From: Lathyrus oleraceus
Taxonomy: Eukaryota; Streptophyta; Magnoliopsida; Fabales; Fabaceae
Assembly (NCBI RefSeq): GCF_024323335.1
Contig: NC_066580.1
Coordinates: 256,346,977 to 256,410,976, forward strand
Length of the DNA stretch: 64,000 nt
Direction: 5' to 3'
The position numbers and the translations under genes are program-made. Positions 11,087 through 22,926 of this stretch are shown here, piece by piece (within the stretch, counting starts at the first letter, position 1; every line of letters begins with the position of its first letter). The notes under the pieces were generated by a model. That model was given only the letters and a program-made list of their open reading frames with translations, was not told the origin of the DNA and searched no databases.

Positions 11087-12589
11087 CTAAGGATCCCTAA
11101 CAACAATATCAGAAGATTTGGCTGTAGGTGTGTACTTTCTTAGAATGCGACGGATCTCAGTCTCAAAAGAAGCCTTCATCTGAGTCTTCTCGAGGACAAG
11201 CTGGTCAATAATCTTCTTCCAAGCAACAGAAGGCTGAGGCATGCTAGAAGATGAAACCTCTGGCTCTCTTTGTCTCTTCGTCACTCGGTCTTCTAGTAAC
11301 TAAATAAGTGCATCTTTGTCCTTAGACTCTAACTGCAACTCTTCATGCTTCTTGCTCAAAGCACGGAAACGCTCTTCCCACATATCCTTCTCTTGCTTCA
11401 TCTTGATGAGCGCATCTTCCAACTCCTCTACATCTTGGTTAGGGAGAGTTAATGGCTCAACCACAACCATAGACATAGGTATTTCACAAGGATAAGGCAT
11501 CTTTAACTCCAAAGCTCTCTTCTTCACCCAAAGAGTGTAAGCTTCCAAAGCTACACAATTGTGTGGACCAAGCTCGGATCTTCTTTTCCTATGCACATTG
11601 TGCCAAGAATGCACAATCTTCTGCTTCAAATGTTGGGGATCTTTACCCTCTTGATAGAAAAGACCTTCTAACAAAGTGTTATTAGGCTTGTCTCTCAAGG
11701 GGAACCCAAGTTGAAGATGAGCCAAAGCAGGGTTGTAGTTAATTCCTCCTTGTGTACCTATGAGAGGCACATTAGAGAATTCACCACAACTATCAATAAT
11801 CTCCAAACTACTTAAAGAAGGATCATACCAAACTATATCATCATTAGTGAGAGACATAAGTCTCTGAGACCACCGTAGACATTCTATGTTCTCCATAAAA
11901 GTAGGTGTCTGAGGCAAGTGCGAAATAAACCACTTGTACAGAAGAGGAATGCAACAGACAATCGTTCCACCACCCTTAGAATTCCTTAGATGCAAAGAGA
12001 AATACATATCACCCAACAAAGTAGGCACATGATTCCCAATCAAGAAAAGTCTAATGGCGTTAACATCATCAAAATCGTCAATGTTAGGGAACAAAGATAA
12101 TCCATAGATGAGCAATACAAAGATAGCTTCAAAAGCATCCACACTACCGGCTCGAGCAAAGGCAGTAGCTTCCTTGATGAGGAAATCGGATGGCAACCCA
12201 AATAAACCTCCTTTCTTTACCTAATGAGCCTTTATCTCATACTTCTTCAAGTGAAGAGCTTCAACAATAAGACTAGATCGGGGAATCTCCTCCAATCCAT
12301 TAAAAGGCACTCTACTAGAAACAAGTATCCCCAAAAGATGAGAATACTCCTCCAACTTAGGCACAAGCTAAAAATCTAGGAAAGTGAAACAGCGGTAGAG
12401 AGGATCATAGAAATGCACTAGCACACTCAAAAGTCCTTCAACCACATCAGCAGACAAGACGGACAAAAGCTTCCCATGACGTTGTTTGAAGTCCAAGGGA
12501 TCTAATACAAAAGATGCTAGCTTCCTTAACTCTGTCAAGTCGGGACATCTGAAACTATACTTCTTAGTGTTCCTTCGTCCACAGTCCAT
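11087..12589 (-). pseudogene. Ogre ORF1 (DUF7745-like protein) with three nonsense codons
   Basis: One frame of about 500 codons runs from ATG at 12589 to TAG at 11087. It is interrupted only by in-frame TAG codons at 12368-12370, 12221-12223 and 11300-11302. The N-terminal two thirds resemble the DUF7745-type protein common in legume retroelements (motifs FYDPLYRCFTF, LLIYGLSLFPNIDDF, CCIPLLYKWF, ALEAYTLWV). The C-terminal part is a charged coiled coil (EELEDALIKMKQEKDMWEER). Its function is unknown; ORF1 upstream of gag is characteristic of Ogre. It precedes gag by a 228-bp spacer. All three stops are single-codon changes, so decay is modest. Family name is from memory of the motif pattern. 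Confidence 0.8.
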
Positions 12590-13454
12590 GGTCTGAAAAT
12601 ATTTGCAAATAATACCTCAGTTCCTTGAAATTTTTGTGTGATGAATGTTATGATGCGCATGAATGCATGAATGCAACAATCACAAATAAGGGATCACACA
12701 CAACGCAAACAAATAAAGGTCAAGGGATGAATCAAGTCATTGTTAAGATCAATCATCCATTTTGGTCGATTATGGTTTACACCTTATCAACACCCAAGTT
12801 CCATTGATATTGATACGACATGATTGGATTAACCAAGAATCAAGGGTTTGTTGTAAGTCACGAGCATGGAGTCTGGGTAAGAACCATCCCAAATGAGTAA
12901 ACTAAGGATAAAAACCTGTAGATCATGTTCTAAAAAGTTCCCAGAGTCTTAATTACATCTATCGGATATTACAACTTAAGATGACTGACTCATCGACCCA
13001 TAATATTCTCCAGAGAAACTCGTCTGAGTGTAGTATCGCGTAACAACTGTTATCAAGTCTACACTTGAACAGTTTCCGCACTACGTCCTAAATAGGCCAA
13101 GAGGGGGGTAAATGTTTTATGTTCCTCAGCTTCTCGGACCCAAATTAGAGATAGTAATGCCTAACCATAAATACTTGTGTGACATTTCCAAATCCAAAAG
13201 AGTCTCCACTGAGCAGATGGATCTCAAGCCAACTTGTTAAGGACTACTCCGCACAATTTAAACATGACTATACAATCTTTCTATCTTAATTTCACTCAAA
13301 TTCGGGTTAGAACTTATCTCACCACTCAGAGATCACCAAGCACAACAAGCATATTATATCACACATACATACACACAGACATCACATATATACAAATATC
13401 ACATATATACAAATATATACACATAAATAGTAGGCTAAACCCACTGGAGACTAC
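12590..13454 (-). other. Leader region of Ogre-like element 2
   Basis: About 0.86 kb lies between the PBS and ORF1. No coding homology was seen. A CA/TA-rich microsatellite (cacacatacatacacacag and tandem 'cacatatatacaaatat') occupies about 13350-13430. This would be the 5' UTR of the genomic transcript. Confidence 0.65.
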
Positions 13455-13472
13455 TCCCCATCAGAGTCGCCA
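13455..13472 (-). other. Primer-binding site of Ogre-like element 2
   Basis: On the minus strand this reads TGGCGACTCTGATGGGGA, nine bases inside the LTR end. It fits the tRNA-Arg type PBS reported for Ogre elements. tRNA identity is from family knowledge and was not checked base by base against a legume tRNA. Confidence 0.75.
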
Positions 13473-13481
13473 CTTAATTTT

Positions 13482-16400
13482 TGTAGCGGTAAATTCATGA
13501 TCATCAAGCTATGGATAAGCTAGACATCAAATAACAAAAGTCGCCACCGCGCTTTTATTGTTTCCAAGGGAAAGGGGAAAAAGTATGAACAAAACCCAAA
13601 AGTAAGAAATTTTCAAATCAAAACTAATAAAATGTACGAGATTACAGGTAAGGGGGTTGGTTACACAGAGGGAAGGTGTTAGCACCTAAAGTGTCCTAGG
13701 TACTCCTAGGGAGCCCTTTTTGTGTACATATGTATTTGGTACAAAGTAATGTTTACAAACAAATAGAATAAGGGGATGAGAAAAGAATTCATTAATTATA
13801 TTTTTGTGTTTGGCAAGACCTTTGGTCTTGTGCCTACATACCAACATAAAAATGAGGGATCAAAACCTCGTAGTTCGTGCTACAAATTTCAAAGTGGATG
13901 CATTGCTTTTAACAAAAATTAAGTTTGAAAGGCACAAAGGCCTAAAAATGGTTTGAATGAGTTAGTTCTTTTTGGCTTTTTGAAAGTTTAAGTCAAGTAT
14001 AGTTAAGTTTATTTACAAGTTTGATTTAAGAAAATAAGTTTTAAAATGCAATGGCATAAGGCCAAAGTTTCTATCCTTTTTTGCAAAAGTGGTCAAAGTT
14101 TAGAACAAAATAAGTTCAATCAAAGAAGGTTTTGAAAAAGGAGGGAGAGATTTTGAAATTAAAGACATGCGGAGAAGATGAAGAGACTAATCCTATGTAC
14201 AAAATTAAAAGTTTAGAGTTGAAAAGATTTGACCAAATGGGTAGCAATCCAATAGACAAGAATGTTAATAGAAACCCAGAATTCCCTTGTACTTTTAGAA
14301 TTAAGCAACACACAAATGCAAAATTATATTATCTTGAAGATCAAGGCATCAAATAAAGATGGCCACATCCAAGCTTATCAATTCCATGATATTCTTCAAG
14401 GTAGCCCATGTAACAGATGAATTCCACAAGTCACAGGTTCAAAATAGCAGCTTCACAATGATCATGTTGCAGATGAACTTAGAGAGATCTTGAATGATGT
14501 ATCAGATGAAGTTTCATAGGTTAGAAGTTAGTATGGTTTTGCTTTTTCTTTTCATTTTGTAGACATTCTTTGGAGAACACTCAACCCACTTATCACAAGC
14601 ATGGATCCTTGAACCAAGACATCTTCCAAAGGAAGGAAAAAATGCAAAGTTTCCACATAATACCATGAAAGAGGGGAGACTTACAATCTCACTAACTAGA
14701 ATGCTATACCTTTTATGTCACAAATTTAGCGCTATGTTAAGCAATCGTAATTGGACTTATGTAGAAGTCACAACTATTTGAGGTCGGGCAATAGAATTTT
14801 TGGTGTTAATGCATGTTGGAGACATAGTATTATGAACTATGCTCATGAAACATACCACACACAAAAAGAATATGCAAAAGGTATGGCATAATCTCATCCA
14901 TACTCATGTTAATTTTTCAATCAACTAGCTCTAGGACTTTAAGATATCATAGGAAAAATGAAATGAATGCATAAAGGAGGGGATTGAGATGAAGAGGGGG
15001 GGGGGGATAGATGAAATCTCAAATTGGTCAAAGGAGAACTTTGACCAAATTAATATCATCATTCATTTTGGGAGATGGAATGTACATTCCATCAATCCCC
15101 TAAATCCAATGATATTAATTTGACAAAGTCAAATCACCCTTGACCAAGGCCCAAAAACAAGAGTCAAACACCAACAAGTCATCACAATTGGTCAACAAAA
15201 TTATTTGGCATTTATTCCAATTAAAAATACTAAAATAATGCATTTAAATTATATATGGTTTGTCAAATTCCTAAAACCTCATCAAAACACCAAATAAATG
15301 ACCATGAGATTTATCATAGGTCAAACAAGGTCAAAGGACCTTGGAGAAAAAATTTCAGATTTCTTAAAGACTTAAAAGTATTTTTAAACAATTAAATACA
15401 AATGAAAAATCAATTAAATCATGAAAAATATTAATAATGATCCAAAAAATAATTTTAATTCAGAATATGAAAGAGGAAAATATTTGAAAATATTTGGTGA
15501 AACTCTCATATTTTTTGGATCAATATTAAAATTAATATGAATTACTGAAAATAAAGCAATTAAAATGAAATTCAAATAATAAAAAAAAACATGGACCACG
15601 TGATCTCCCTCATTAATTGAGGTGGCAGATCAAGTGGCCACCAGCCCGTGTTCCATGGTGCGTCTGAGTCAAATGTCCACACGCTTGGTAATTAAAACAC
15701 ACGCTAATGATTAAAACAATTTAAACACATCCAATGGCTCAGGATCACGCCACATCATTGCCGGAGCAAAGCGCCGATCGTCTTCTCAGGCGACCTTGGC
15801 CGGACTAGTCCATTCATCACCTAAAACAAAAATGAAAAAGGAGGACATGATCTGAAAGGAAAAATGGTGTAGATCACGAATATCACCTCAATTTTAACTA
15901 ACTCCTCACATATAGAAAGATATGAGGAGTTGAAATTTGAGGTATGTCAATTGAGTTGCTTCGATTTGACCTATAAGCAACTCAATCTTCTTGCCTACAT
16001 TGGTAGGACTTCAGACAACCAAAGAATCAAGAGAATTGAGCAAGATTGAGAGAGAATCGAAGAGATGAAATTTTTAGAAAATTACCTTTAATGCAGTTCA
16101 ATTCTTGAGGTTGCTTTCTCCAAACACGATTTGATCACACTTGAGAAGCTAGCAGGAAGTGATTGATGAGGTTGCAAGGCTTTGGATCCTGGAGTGTTAG
16201 AATCTCAAACAGTTGAGATTCAAACTCAAATTTCAAGTTGAAATTTATCAGGTTTTCATTTGGAATGAGAGGGTTTCAATGGGGGGCAAAGCTGGTGCGC
16301 AAGGTGTGTTCAATTCTAATGCTAGAGGGCTCTATTTATAGCTGCAGCTCATGATATTTGCACCTTCAAATTCGCTTTCCAAAATTTGCAAATGATGATG

Positions 16401-17856
16401 CATGGGTGCATGGGCGTGTACAGGCCCATGAGATCATTGCTTAAGGTCTACAAATGAGTGTTAGAGGGTCTGAAATCAACTTGAATTGCAAGGCAAATGT
16501 GTGTGAAGATTTGAAGTTTGATCTTTGCCAAATGATGATACCGTGTTCATGCCAACTGCAGCCCTAACAATTCTTGTCCAAAATGGATGAACTTGGACTT
16601 TTTGGAAAGGTTAGATCAAGAGGAACAACTTTCATGTTCAAGACATTTCCATTTGAATCTTGTATCATGATGAATTTTGAGGTGGAAGTTTCGAAATTTC
16701 AACATGTTGAAATTTTTTCTAAGTGTCAAGCCATATATCTCAATATTCCACCTTGCTTAACTTTTTGTGTCAGCTTCAAATGAGAAGAGTGTCTTCATCA
16801 AAGTTGTATCTATTTCAAAGACCTTCAAAATTGTCACCAATTTCATGTCATTTGGATTTGAAATGATAGAGTTATGTATTTTTGAAGTTTGGAAAAATCA
16901 CTTGTTCAATGGTATAGGTCAAAAGTGACCTATAATGTAGCCTCATATCACATGCTCATAAAAGTTGAATTAGCTCTAACTCCAAGAATCAAAGTTGAGT
17001 TAGACATCTTAAATTTAATTGTGCAACTTGGAAATCTTTCATCTCATAAAAATTGAGCAAGTTATGGCCTTGGGAAGTTGACTTTCAAATTAGGGTTTAG
17101 ACAAAATGACCTATAATGTTTCAACATAGAAAATGATTTTACAAGCAAAACTTGCTCTAGGTCTCAACATGAAAATGGTTTGGAATGTCATTTAGAGTAA
17201 GTTTTATCTTGGAATAAATTTCATATGGTGAAAATTGTAGGAGATAAGGTCTAGGGAGACCCAGTTTTGATCAGATGAAATCATCTGGCCAACCACCATC
17301 AACCAACTTGCTAATCTTCAACTCTCTTGACTTTCTAGGCTCATGGTAGACCATATATGAATAAGATGAGGAACTTTGAACTGTCCCTTGAGAAATTTGA
17401 TCAATTGGTGAGATAGGTTGTTGGAGAAGTTACTCAAGATACCTAGTCAAGCTAGGGTTTCCAAGGCAAATCGCCTCCAAACTCTTAAAAAAAACATGAT
17501 CAATATAACATGTAGGTATCAATGGAACTCATATATGATGCCCATAACCATTCTTGTACCAATTTAATGGTTGTGCTCTTTGTCATGGGGGCCTTAATCC
17601 TAGATATAAACTTGATAGATCAATGTGATCGTGTCCTACCTACAAAAGAGTTAGGCAAATGCAAAGACATATTTTTGGTATTTTGAATAGTAAAATGATA
17701 ATATACAAGTATGATAGAATAACATACTACTTGGTGATCTCTTCCAAAACAAACCTAATGAAAGAGGGGGCAGGAGGATGCCAAGGTATGATCTCAATGC
17801 TAATGCTTATGATGAAATTGCATGAGGGATCTTAGGGTCAAAATTGGGGTCTTACA
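13482..17856 (-). repeat. 5' LTR of Ogre-like element 2 (4375 bp)
   Basis: On the minus strand it begins TGTAAGACCCCAATTTTG (17856 downward) and ends in CCGCTACA at 13482, next to the PBS. No protein-coding homology. It contains a TATA box (16332-16340), an 11-base G run (14996-15006) and another PBS-like core TGGCGAC (13540-13546). The five bases outside the start are accgg, a candidate target-site duplication whose partner lies outside the window. Much of 13.9-15.8 kb is inverted relative to 17.87-19.9 kb. Confidence 0.87.
16332..16340 (-). promoter_or_regulatory. LTR TATA box (Ogre-like element 2)
   Basis: The minus strand reads TATAAATAG within 'gctataaatagagcc'. It lies about 1.5 kb into the LTR, a sensible place for the U3/R boundary. 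Transcription would start roughly 25-30 bases downstream, near 16305, and run toward the PBS. Confidence 0.6.
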
Positions 17857-20804
17857 ACCGGAGAAGAAGACCGGAGCTAGGGCTCCGGTGATATGTTGGC
17901 GTGTCCAAAGACATTGGATCATGATCTCACCTTTTAATCTTAGCCATCTGTTTTGATTACCAACCCTGCCACGCATTTGACTCAAGTGTTGGTTGAATGC
18001 GCGCTTCTGGCCATCAGATCTGCCACCTCAATTAATGAGGGAGATCTTATGTCCCTTGTTTTTTGTATTTTCTGATTTTTCATTTAATTGGTTTATTTTG
18101 TTTAATTCATAATAATTTCATTTTTAATCCAAAAAATATGGGACTTTCACCAAAAATAGTTAAATATTTTTCCCTTTCATTTTCTGAATTAAAATTATTT
18201 TTTGGAATAACTTTGATATTTTTCATGAATAAAATGTTTTTATGCATATTTTTAATTATTTAAAAATACTTCTGACTTTTCAAAAATAATGAATTTTTTT
18301 GTCTAAGGTCTTTTGACCTTGTTTGACCTACTATAAATCTCTTGGCCATTTATTTGGTGTTTTGAAGAGGTTTTTGGTTTTGACCAAACTAATTTGTATT
18401 TTAATGCATTTTTAAATTGATTAAATGTGTAAAATTTATGTTGAGCCATTTTTTTGGTCTTGTGATGTTTGACTATTTGTGTGGGCCTTGATCAAGGTTG
18501 ATTTGAATGTTGTTTGATTAAAATCATTGGATTTAGGGGATTGATGAAATGTACATTTCATCTCCCAAAATGAATAAATGATTTTAATTTGATAAAATTC
18601 CTCCCATGACCAATTTGTGTTTCTCTCATTCCCTCCCCCTTCATCTTCATCCCTATTCTTCCCCATTCCTTTCATTCACTAATGAAATCTCAAATATCAT
18701 AAGGCTAATTGGTTCATCAATGACCTTGTGTCAGATGAACCAATACAAGTATGGATGAGATAGGTCCACCCTTCTTGATCTTTTATTTTAGTGTGTGGTA
18801 TGTTTTAGGAGTTTAATTCATTATACCAAATCTCTAACATGCATTAACACCTAAATTTTTATTGCCAGACCTCAGATAGTTGTGACTTCTCCATAAGTCC
18901 AATTACGATTGCTTAACATAGAGCTGAATTTGACCCTAAAAGCATATCCTTCTAGTAAGTGAGATTGTAAGTCTCCCATATTTCATGGTATTGTATGGAA
19001 ACTTGGACTTTTTCCTTCCTATGGAAGATATCTTGGTTCAAGGATCCAGGCTTGTGAATAAATGGTTGAGTGTTCTCTAAAGAATGACTTAATCAATTAA
19101 AAAGAAAAAACACTACTAACATTCAATTAATCTTGACTAACATTTGACTAACTCTTATTAATATTTCTTTATTTTCAAGTCATTTACTTTATGCAATTTA
19201 ATTTTCAGTCATTTTACCATTCATTGTCATTTACATTTCATTTAACTTGTTTATGTTTATGTCATTTTCACTTTGCTCATTTGAGCCATATCTTGTGATT
19301 ATATTTTGTTTGTGCATTTTGATTTTTGTTTGTGGTCTTAGGACCTTAAAACACCTAATAAATAACAAAAACCCTAAAAAATGTTTGATGGACTGTTGAT
19401 CTTGATATGAACTTCTGGACTTAGAAATAGGCAACATTCCTTGTGCAAAAAGGACTTGGCAAATGCCAACATTTTAAAATCAAGTTATTATGAACTAAGC
19501 CTTCATCTGATGCAAGTCTTGGGATGTGTTTGAGTTCATCTGCTACATTTTCTTGATGCCAACTGGTATTTTGATCTTGTGTCTAATGTTTTATTCTGAG
19601 TTAATCAAGGAGTATTTCATCTGATACATGAGAAGATAAAGAAGAATCCTAGCTATGGGATTTGCTTGCTTGGATGTGGATATGGGATTTGCTTGCTTGG
19701 ATGTGCCTTGATCTTCATGATGTTTGATATTGCTAATTGCCTGATTGATTATTGGTTGATTCAAAGTCCAAAGGGAAAATGGGTTTTCTATATGACATTC
19801 TTGTCTGTTGGATTGCATCCCATTCGTCATATCTTTTTAAATCTTAACTTTTAATTTTATGCTTAGGATAACCTCTTCATCTCCTCCCACTTCTTAAATT
19901 TCAAAATCTCTCCCCCTTTTCAAAAACATTCTTTGCTTGTGATTTCAAACTTAGACCTTATTTCAAATAGAAACTCTGGCCTTATGCCATTGAATTTTTG
20001 AACTTCTTTTTTCTTAAATTCAACTTGTAAATAAATCTAATCATGTTGACTTAAAATTTCAAAAGACAAAAAGAACTAACAACTCCATTCAAACCTTTGG
20101 CCCTTTGTTCCCTCCTCAATTAAATTTTTGTTAAAAGAAATTCACCAATTAAATTTAACTTGTTTATGTTTATGTCATTTTTACTTTGCTCATTTGATCC
20201 ATATCTTGTGTTTGTATATATTTGTTAGTGAATTTTGACTTTGTGGTATTAGGACCTTAATACACTTAATAAACAACAAAAACCCTAAAAAATATTTGGT
20301 GGATTGTTGATCTTGATATGAACTTTTGGACTTAGGATTAGGCAACATTCCCTGTGCAAAAAGGACTTTGCCAATGCCAACATTTTGAGACCAATTTATT
20401 GTGAACTGAGCCTCCATCTGATGCAAGCCTTGGACTCTATTTGAATTCATCTGCTACCTTATCTTGTTGCTAATTGTTATTTAGATTTTGTGTTTGATGC
20501 TTTCTTATGAGTTGTGCAAAGAATATTTCATCTGGTGCATGAGAAGACAAAGAAGACTGCTAGTTATGGGATTTGCTTGCTTGGATGTGGCTATCTTTAT
20601 TTGATGCATTGATCTTCATGATGTCTATTATTTTTAATTTCCCATTGATTATTCCTTGATTCAAAGTCCAAGGGAAAATGGGTTTCTATATGACATTCTC
20701 GTCTGTTCGATTGCATCCCATTGGTCAAATCTTTCAACACTCAACTTTTAATTTTATGCTTAGGATAGCCTCTTCATCTCCTCGCACTTCTTAAATTTCA
20801 AAAT
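17857..20804 (+). repeat. Older LTR fragment of a related Ogre family, inverted orientation
   Basis: This is the reverse-complement relative of the neighbouring LTR. Matching blocks include 'cacctcaattaatgaggg' (18000 region, against 15610-15630), the 'ggtcttttgaccttgtttga' block (18310), the block around 'ttgcttaacatagagctgaa' (18910), and the 'ttttaattttatgcttagga' block (19850). It therefore represents the middle to 3' part of a plus-strand LTR. The left boundary coincides with the terminus of Ogre-like element 2, and the right boundary with the SIRE LTR. Both elements therefore appear to have inserted into it, making it the oldest unit here. No coding content. Confidence 0.78.
19241..20804 (+). 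repeat. Imperfect tandem duplication, about 0.9-kb unit, in the LTR fragment
   Basis: 19241-19907 is repeated at about 20154-20804, with an offset of 897-913. Shared anchors are 'ttaacttgtttatgtttatg', 'aacaaaaaccctaaaaaat', 'gcaacattcc', and 'tcttaaatttcaaaat'. The first unit also has a local duplication, 'atgggatttgcttgcttgga', at 19657 and 19684. The second unit is cut by the SIRE insertion exactly after 'tttcaaaat'. Confidence 0.8.
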
Positions 20805-22020
20805 TGAAATTCTGGTATCAGATATGAGATGTTGAAGGTAATGTCACGACACTAATATCTGAGTAACACAAACAGGATAAAGATACAGAATGGTAAAGTA
20901 AAAGACACAAGCAATTGTTAACCCAGTTTGGTGCAACTCACATACGTCTGGGGGATACCAAGCAAGGAAGGAAATCCACTAAAATAGAATCAATTCAAAG
21001 ACTCTCCGTACACTTCAACAAGTTACAGTCTTTCTCACCTAATCTCTACCCGTGCAATTTCTACCTAAGCACTCTTAGATATGAGAACCCACTCACTTCC
21101 CTACAATCACACCTATGACCTTAAACAACAATCCCTTGAGAAAAGAAAACACTTTTCAATAACACACTCTTAATTTTACTTCACAGTTTCAATCAAGAAG
21201 ACACACACTTGATCTTGCTTAACAACTTTGATCAAGTAGACACACACTTGATCTTGCTTCACAACTTTGATCAAGTAGACACACACTCTTGCTTAACAGC
21301 TTTAGAGTGCAAATTACAACCATAAATCAGACCAATTCAATCATCAAAAGATGACTTGATTGGCTTACAAGTCTCACGACTAAACAAGACACAAACCCTA
21401 GCTCTCTATATATATTTCGCTCAGTATTGGTTGTGTTGTTAAAACAGGTTTTCCAAGTCCCTTTTTATAGAAGCTTTCAGCTGGGCTTGGACATCTAGAA
21501 AACCCTAAAACTATTTTCCAATTAAATCTTTTCATGACAGCTAGTTAGATCTCCTTGGAAAATAAGAAAATCAGGTTGTAATCAATGATTGAATGCGCCT
21601 GCAAATCAGATCTTCAATCATACATAGATTTCCATTAATTGCGCAATCACAAAACACCAGACATTCACACTGAATATTTTGTGTACAGGATGTCATGACA
21701 TCGGGTCTGACATCCTGGAACAATCCTGCATAATTCCATAATTCCTTTTATAATTTCCAGCAGGTACAAAACATCAGATGTCATGACATCGTGTATGACA
21801 TTCTGAAACAATCATGCATGATCATGTTTTCCATTTAAGCTCCAGTAGGTACACATATCAGTTGCCATGACATTGTGTATGACATTCTGAAACAATCCTG
21901 CATGATCATGTTCTTGAACTCCAGCAGGTACACATGATATCTTATGTTAAGACATCACATATAACATCTTGTGAACACTCTTTGTTTTACCAAAATTGCT
22001 GCCAACACTTAGAAATAACA
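20805..22020 (-). repeat. 3' LTR of minus-strand SIRE element (1216 bp)
   Basis: On the minus strand it runs from TGTTATTTC at 22020 to AGAATTTCA at 20805. U3 carries repeated palindromic blocks built on 'gatgtcatgacatc' (21689-21702 and 21777-21790) plus weaker copies to about 21960. Nearer the end is a tandem of about 47 bp ('cacacttgatcttgctt', 21200-21300). A TATA-like stretch, TATATATAG, lies at about 21406-21415. Confidence 0.85.
21406..21415 (-). promoter_or_regulatory. LTR TATA-like box (minus-strand SIRE)
   Basis: The minus strand reads ATATATATAG followed by 'agagctagggtttgtg', a plausible core promoter inside the LTR. The 5' LTR copy near 28408 is shortened (tatagagagag), which would weaken the box that actually drives the element. 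Confidence 0.45.
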
Positions 22021-22034
22021 AACTCCCCCTTTGG
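22021..22034 (-). other. Polypurine tract of minus-strand SIRE element
   Basis: The minus strand reads ccaaagggggagtt immediately before the LTR start TGTTATTTC. This is the plus-strand primer position expected for copia elements. Confidence 0.75.
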
Positions 22035-22926
22035 AAAAATTTGGCCAAAACATATATATGTCCTTTTTGTTCACAAGAAAACTATCAGCAGTTAAACAAC
22101 AGTTTAAACGGTAGTAGAAGCAACACAATTACTAGCTATAACTACTATTAATACACACACGTACAAGGGTACTTCTCCTGCCCCTAAATTTGTGCAACAC
22201 AAACAGAATTACTAGTTATGGATGCAACTAGTAAGACACACAAATGCACAAGGGTACTCCTTTTCCCCCTAAATCTGTGCACCACAACAAACATCTTCTT
22301 TGATAATAACAGCACCGGTAACCACAACACCTGTAACAATCAGAATGTCATTCTCACACCTGCTTGAACATCAACACATGTGCACCACATCAGACATCCC
22401 CTTTGACATCTATAAACAGAATAGCATTCTGTTATAAAACAAGCACATCTCTTTCAATAATAGTTATCCATTTGTTCAGCTATACCAACACATACATCTC
22501 CTCACAGCTCCACATCTCCAACATCACTTCTCCCCCTTTTTAGTCAAAATTTTGACCAAAGGTGACCAATTAGACAAAATAAATGTCAATTAGCCTAGCA
22601 GAGAATATCACCATAGATGTCATAACATTTAAAATGTTAAGACAATATTGTTAGGAGATACAAATCATCATTATACACAACTGTGATAGCTGGGATAAGG
22701 AACAAATCCATGGAACTCATTAAGAGCCCAAAATATTACAAACAGACATCAATGAGGACTGCCACAAATTACACATTCAAATAGAAAACAATAAAAACTT
22801 CAACATCCATACAACAGGGGGAACAACTTCCAAAACATCAGCCACAACAGCCACACCCAAAACAGTCTTCAAACACAGCACACCTTACACAGTCTTCATA
22901 CCAGTCTTCAACATAGGGGGGAACCA
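22035..22926 (-). other. Non-coding spacer between env-like ORF and 3' LTR
   Basis: About 0.9 kb with no recognisable coding homology. It has scattered 'cccctttt' and 'acatct' runs, a local repeat of 'acaagggtacttct'-type sequence (22160 and 22250), and several of the GACATC words described in the findings. Confidence 0.6.

Larger units (their letters stand above)
10158..17856 (-). mobile_element. Ogre-like element 2, 5' half (LTR, PBS, ORF1, start of gag)
   Basis: Read on the minus strand from 17856: a 4.4 kb LTR, a primer-binding site, a leader of about 0.9 kb, the extra ORF1, a short spacer and the first part of gag. Gag is cut at about 10158 by the 3' LTR of Ogre-like element 1. The missing part of gag and all of protease, pol and the 3' LTR should lie left of the window, beyond the inserted element. 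An extra ORF upstream of gag and very long LTRs are the defining Ogre traits. Its ORF1 and gag closely resemble those of element 3 (34.3-39.6 kb), so the two are of the same subfamily. Confidence 0.88.

Noticed and set aside
14996..15006. G-run of 11 bases as a polypurine tract
   Set aside because: It is inside an LTR with no LTR start next to it. The true tracts all abut a TG terminus.
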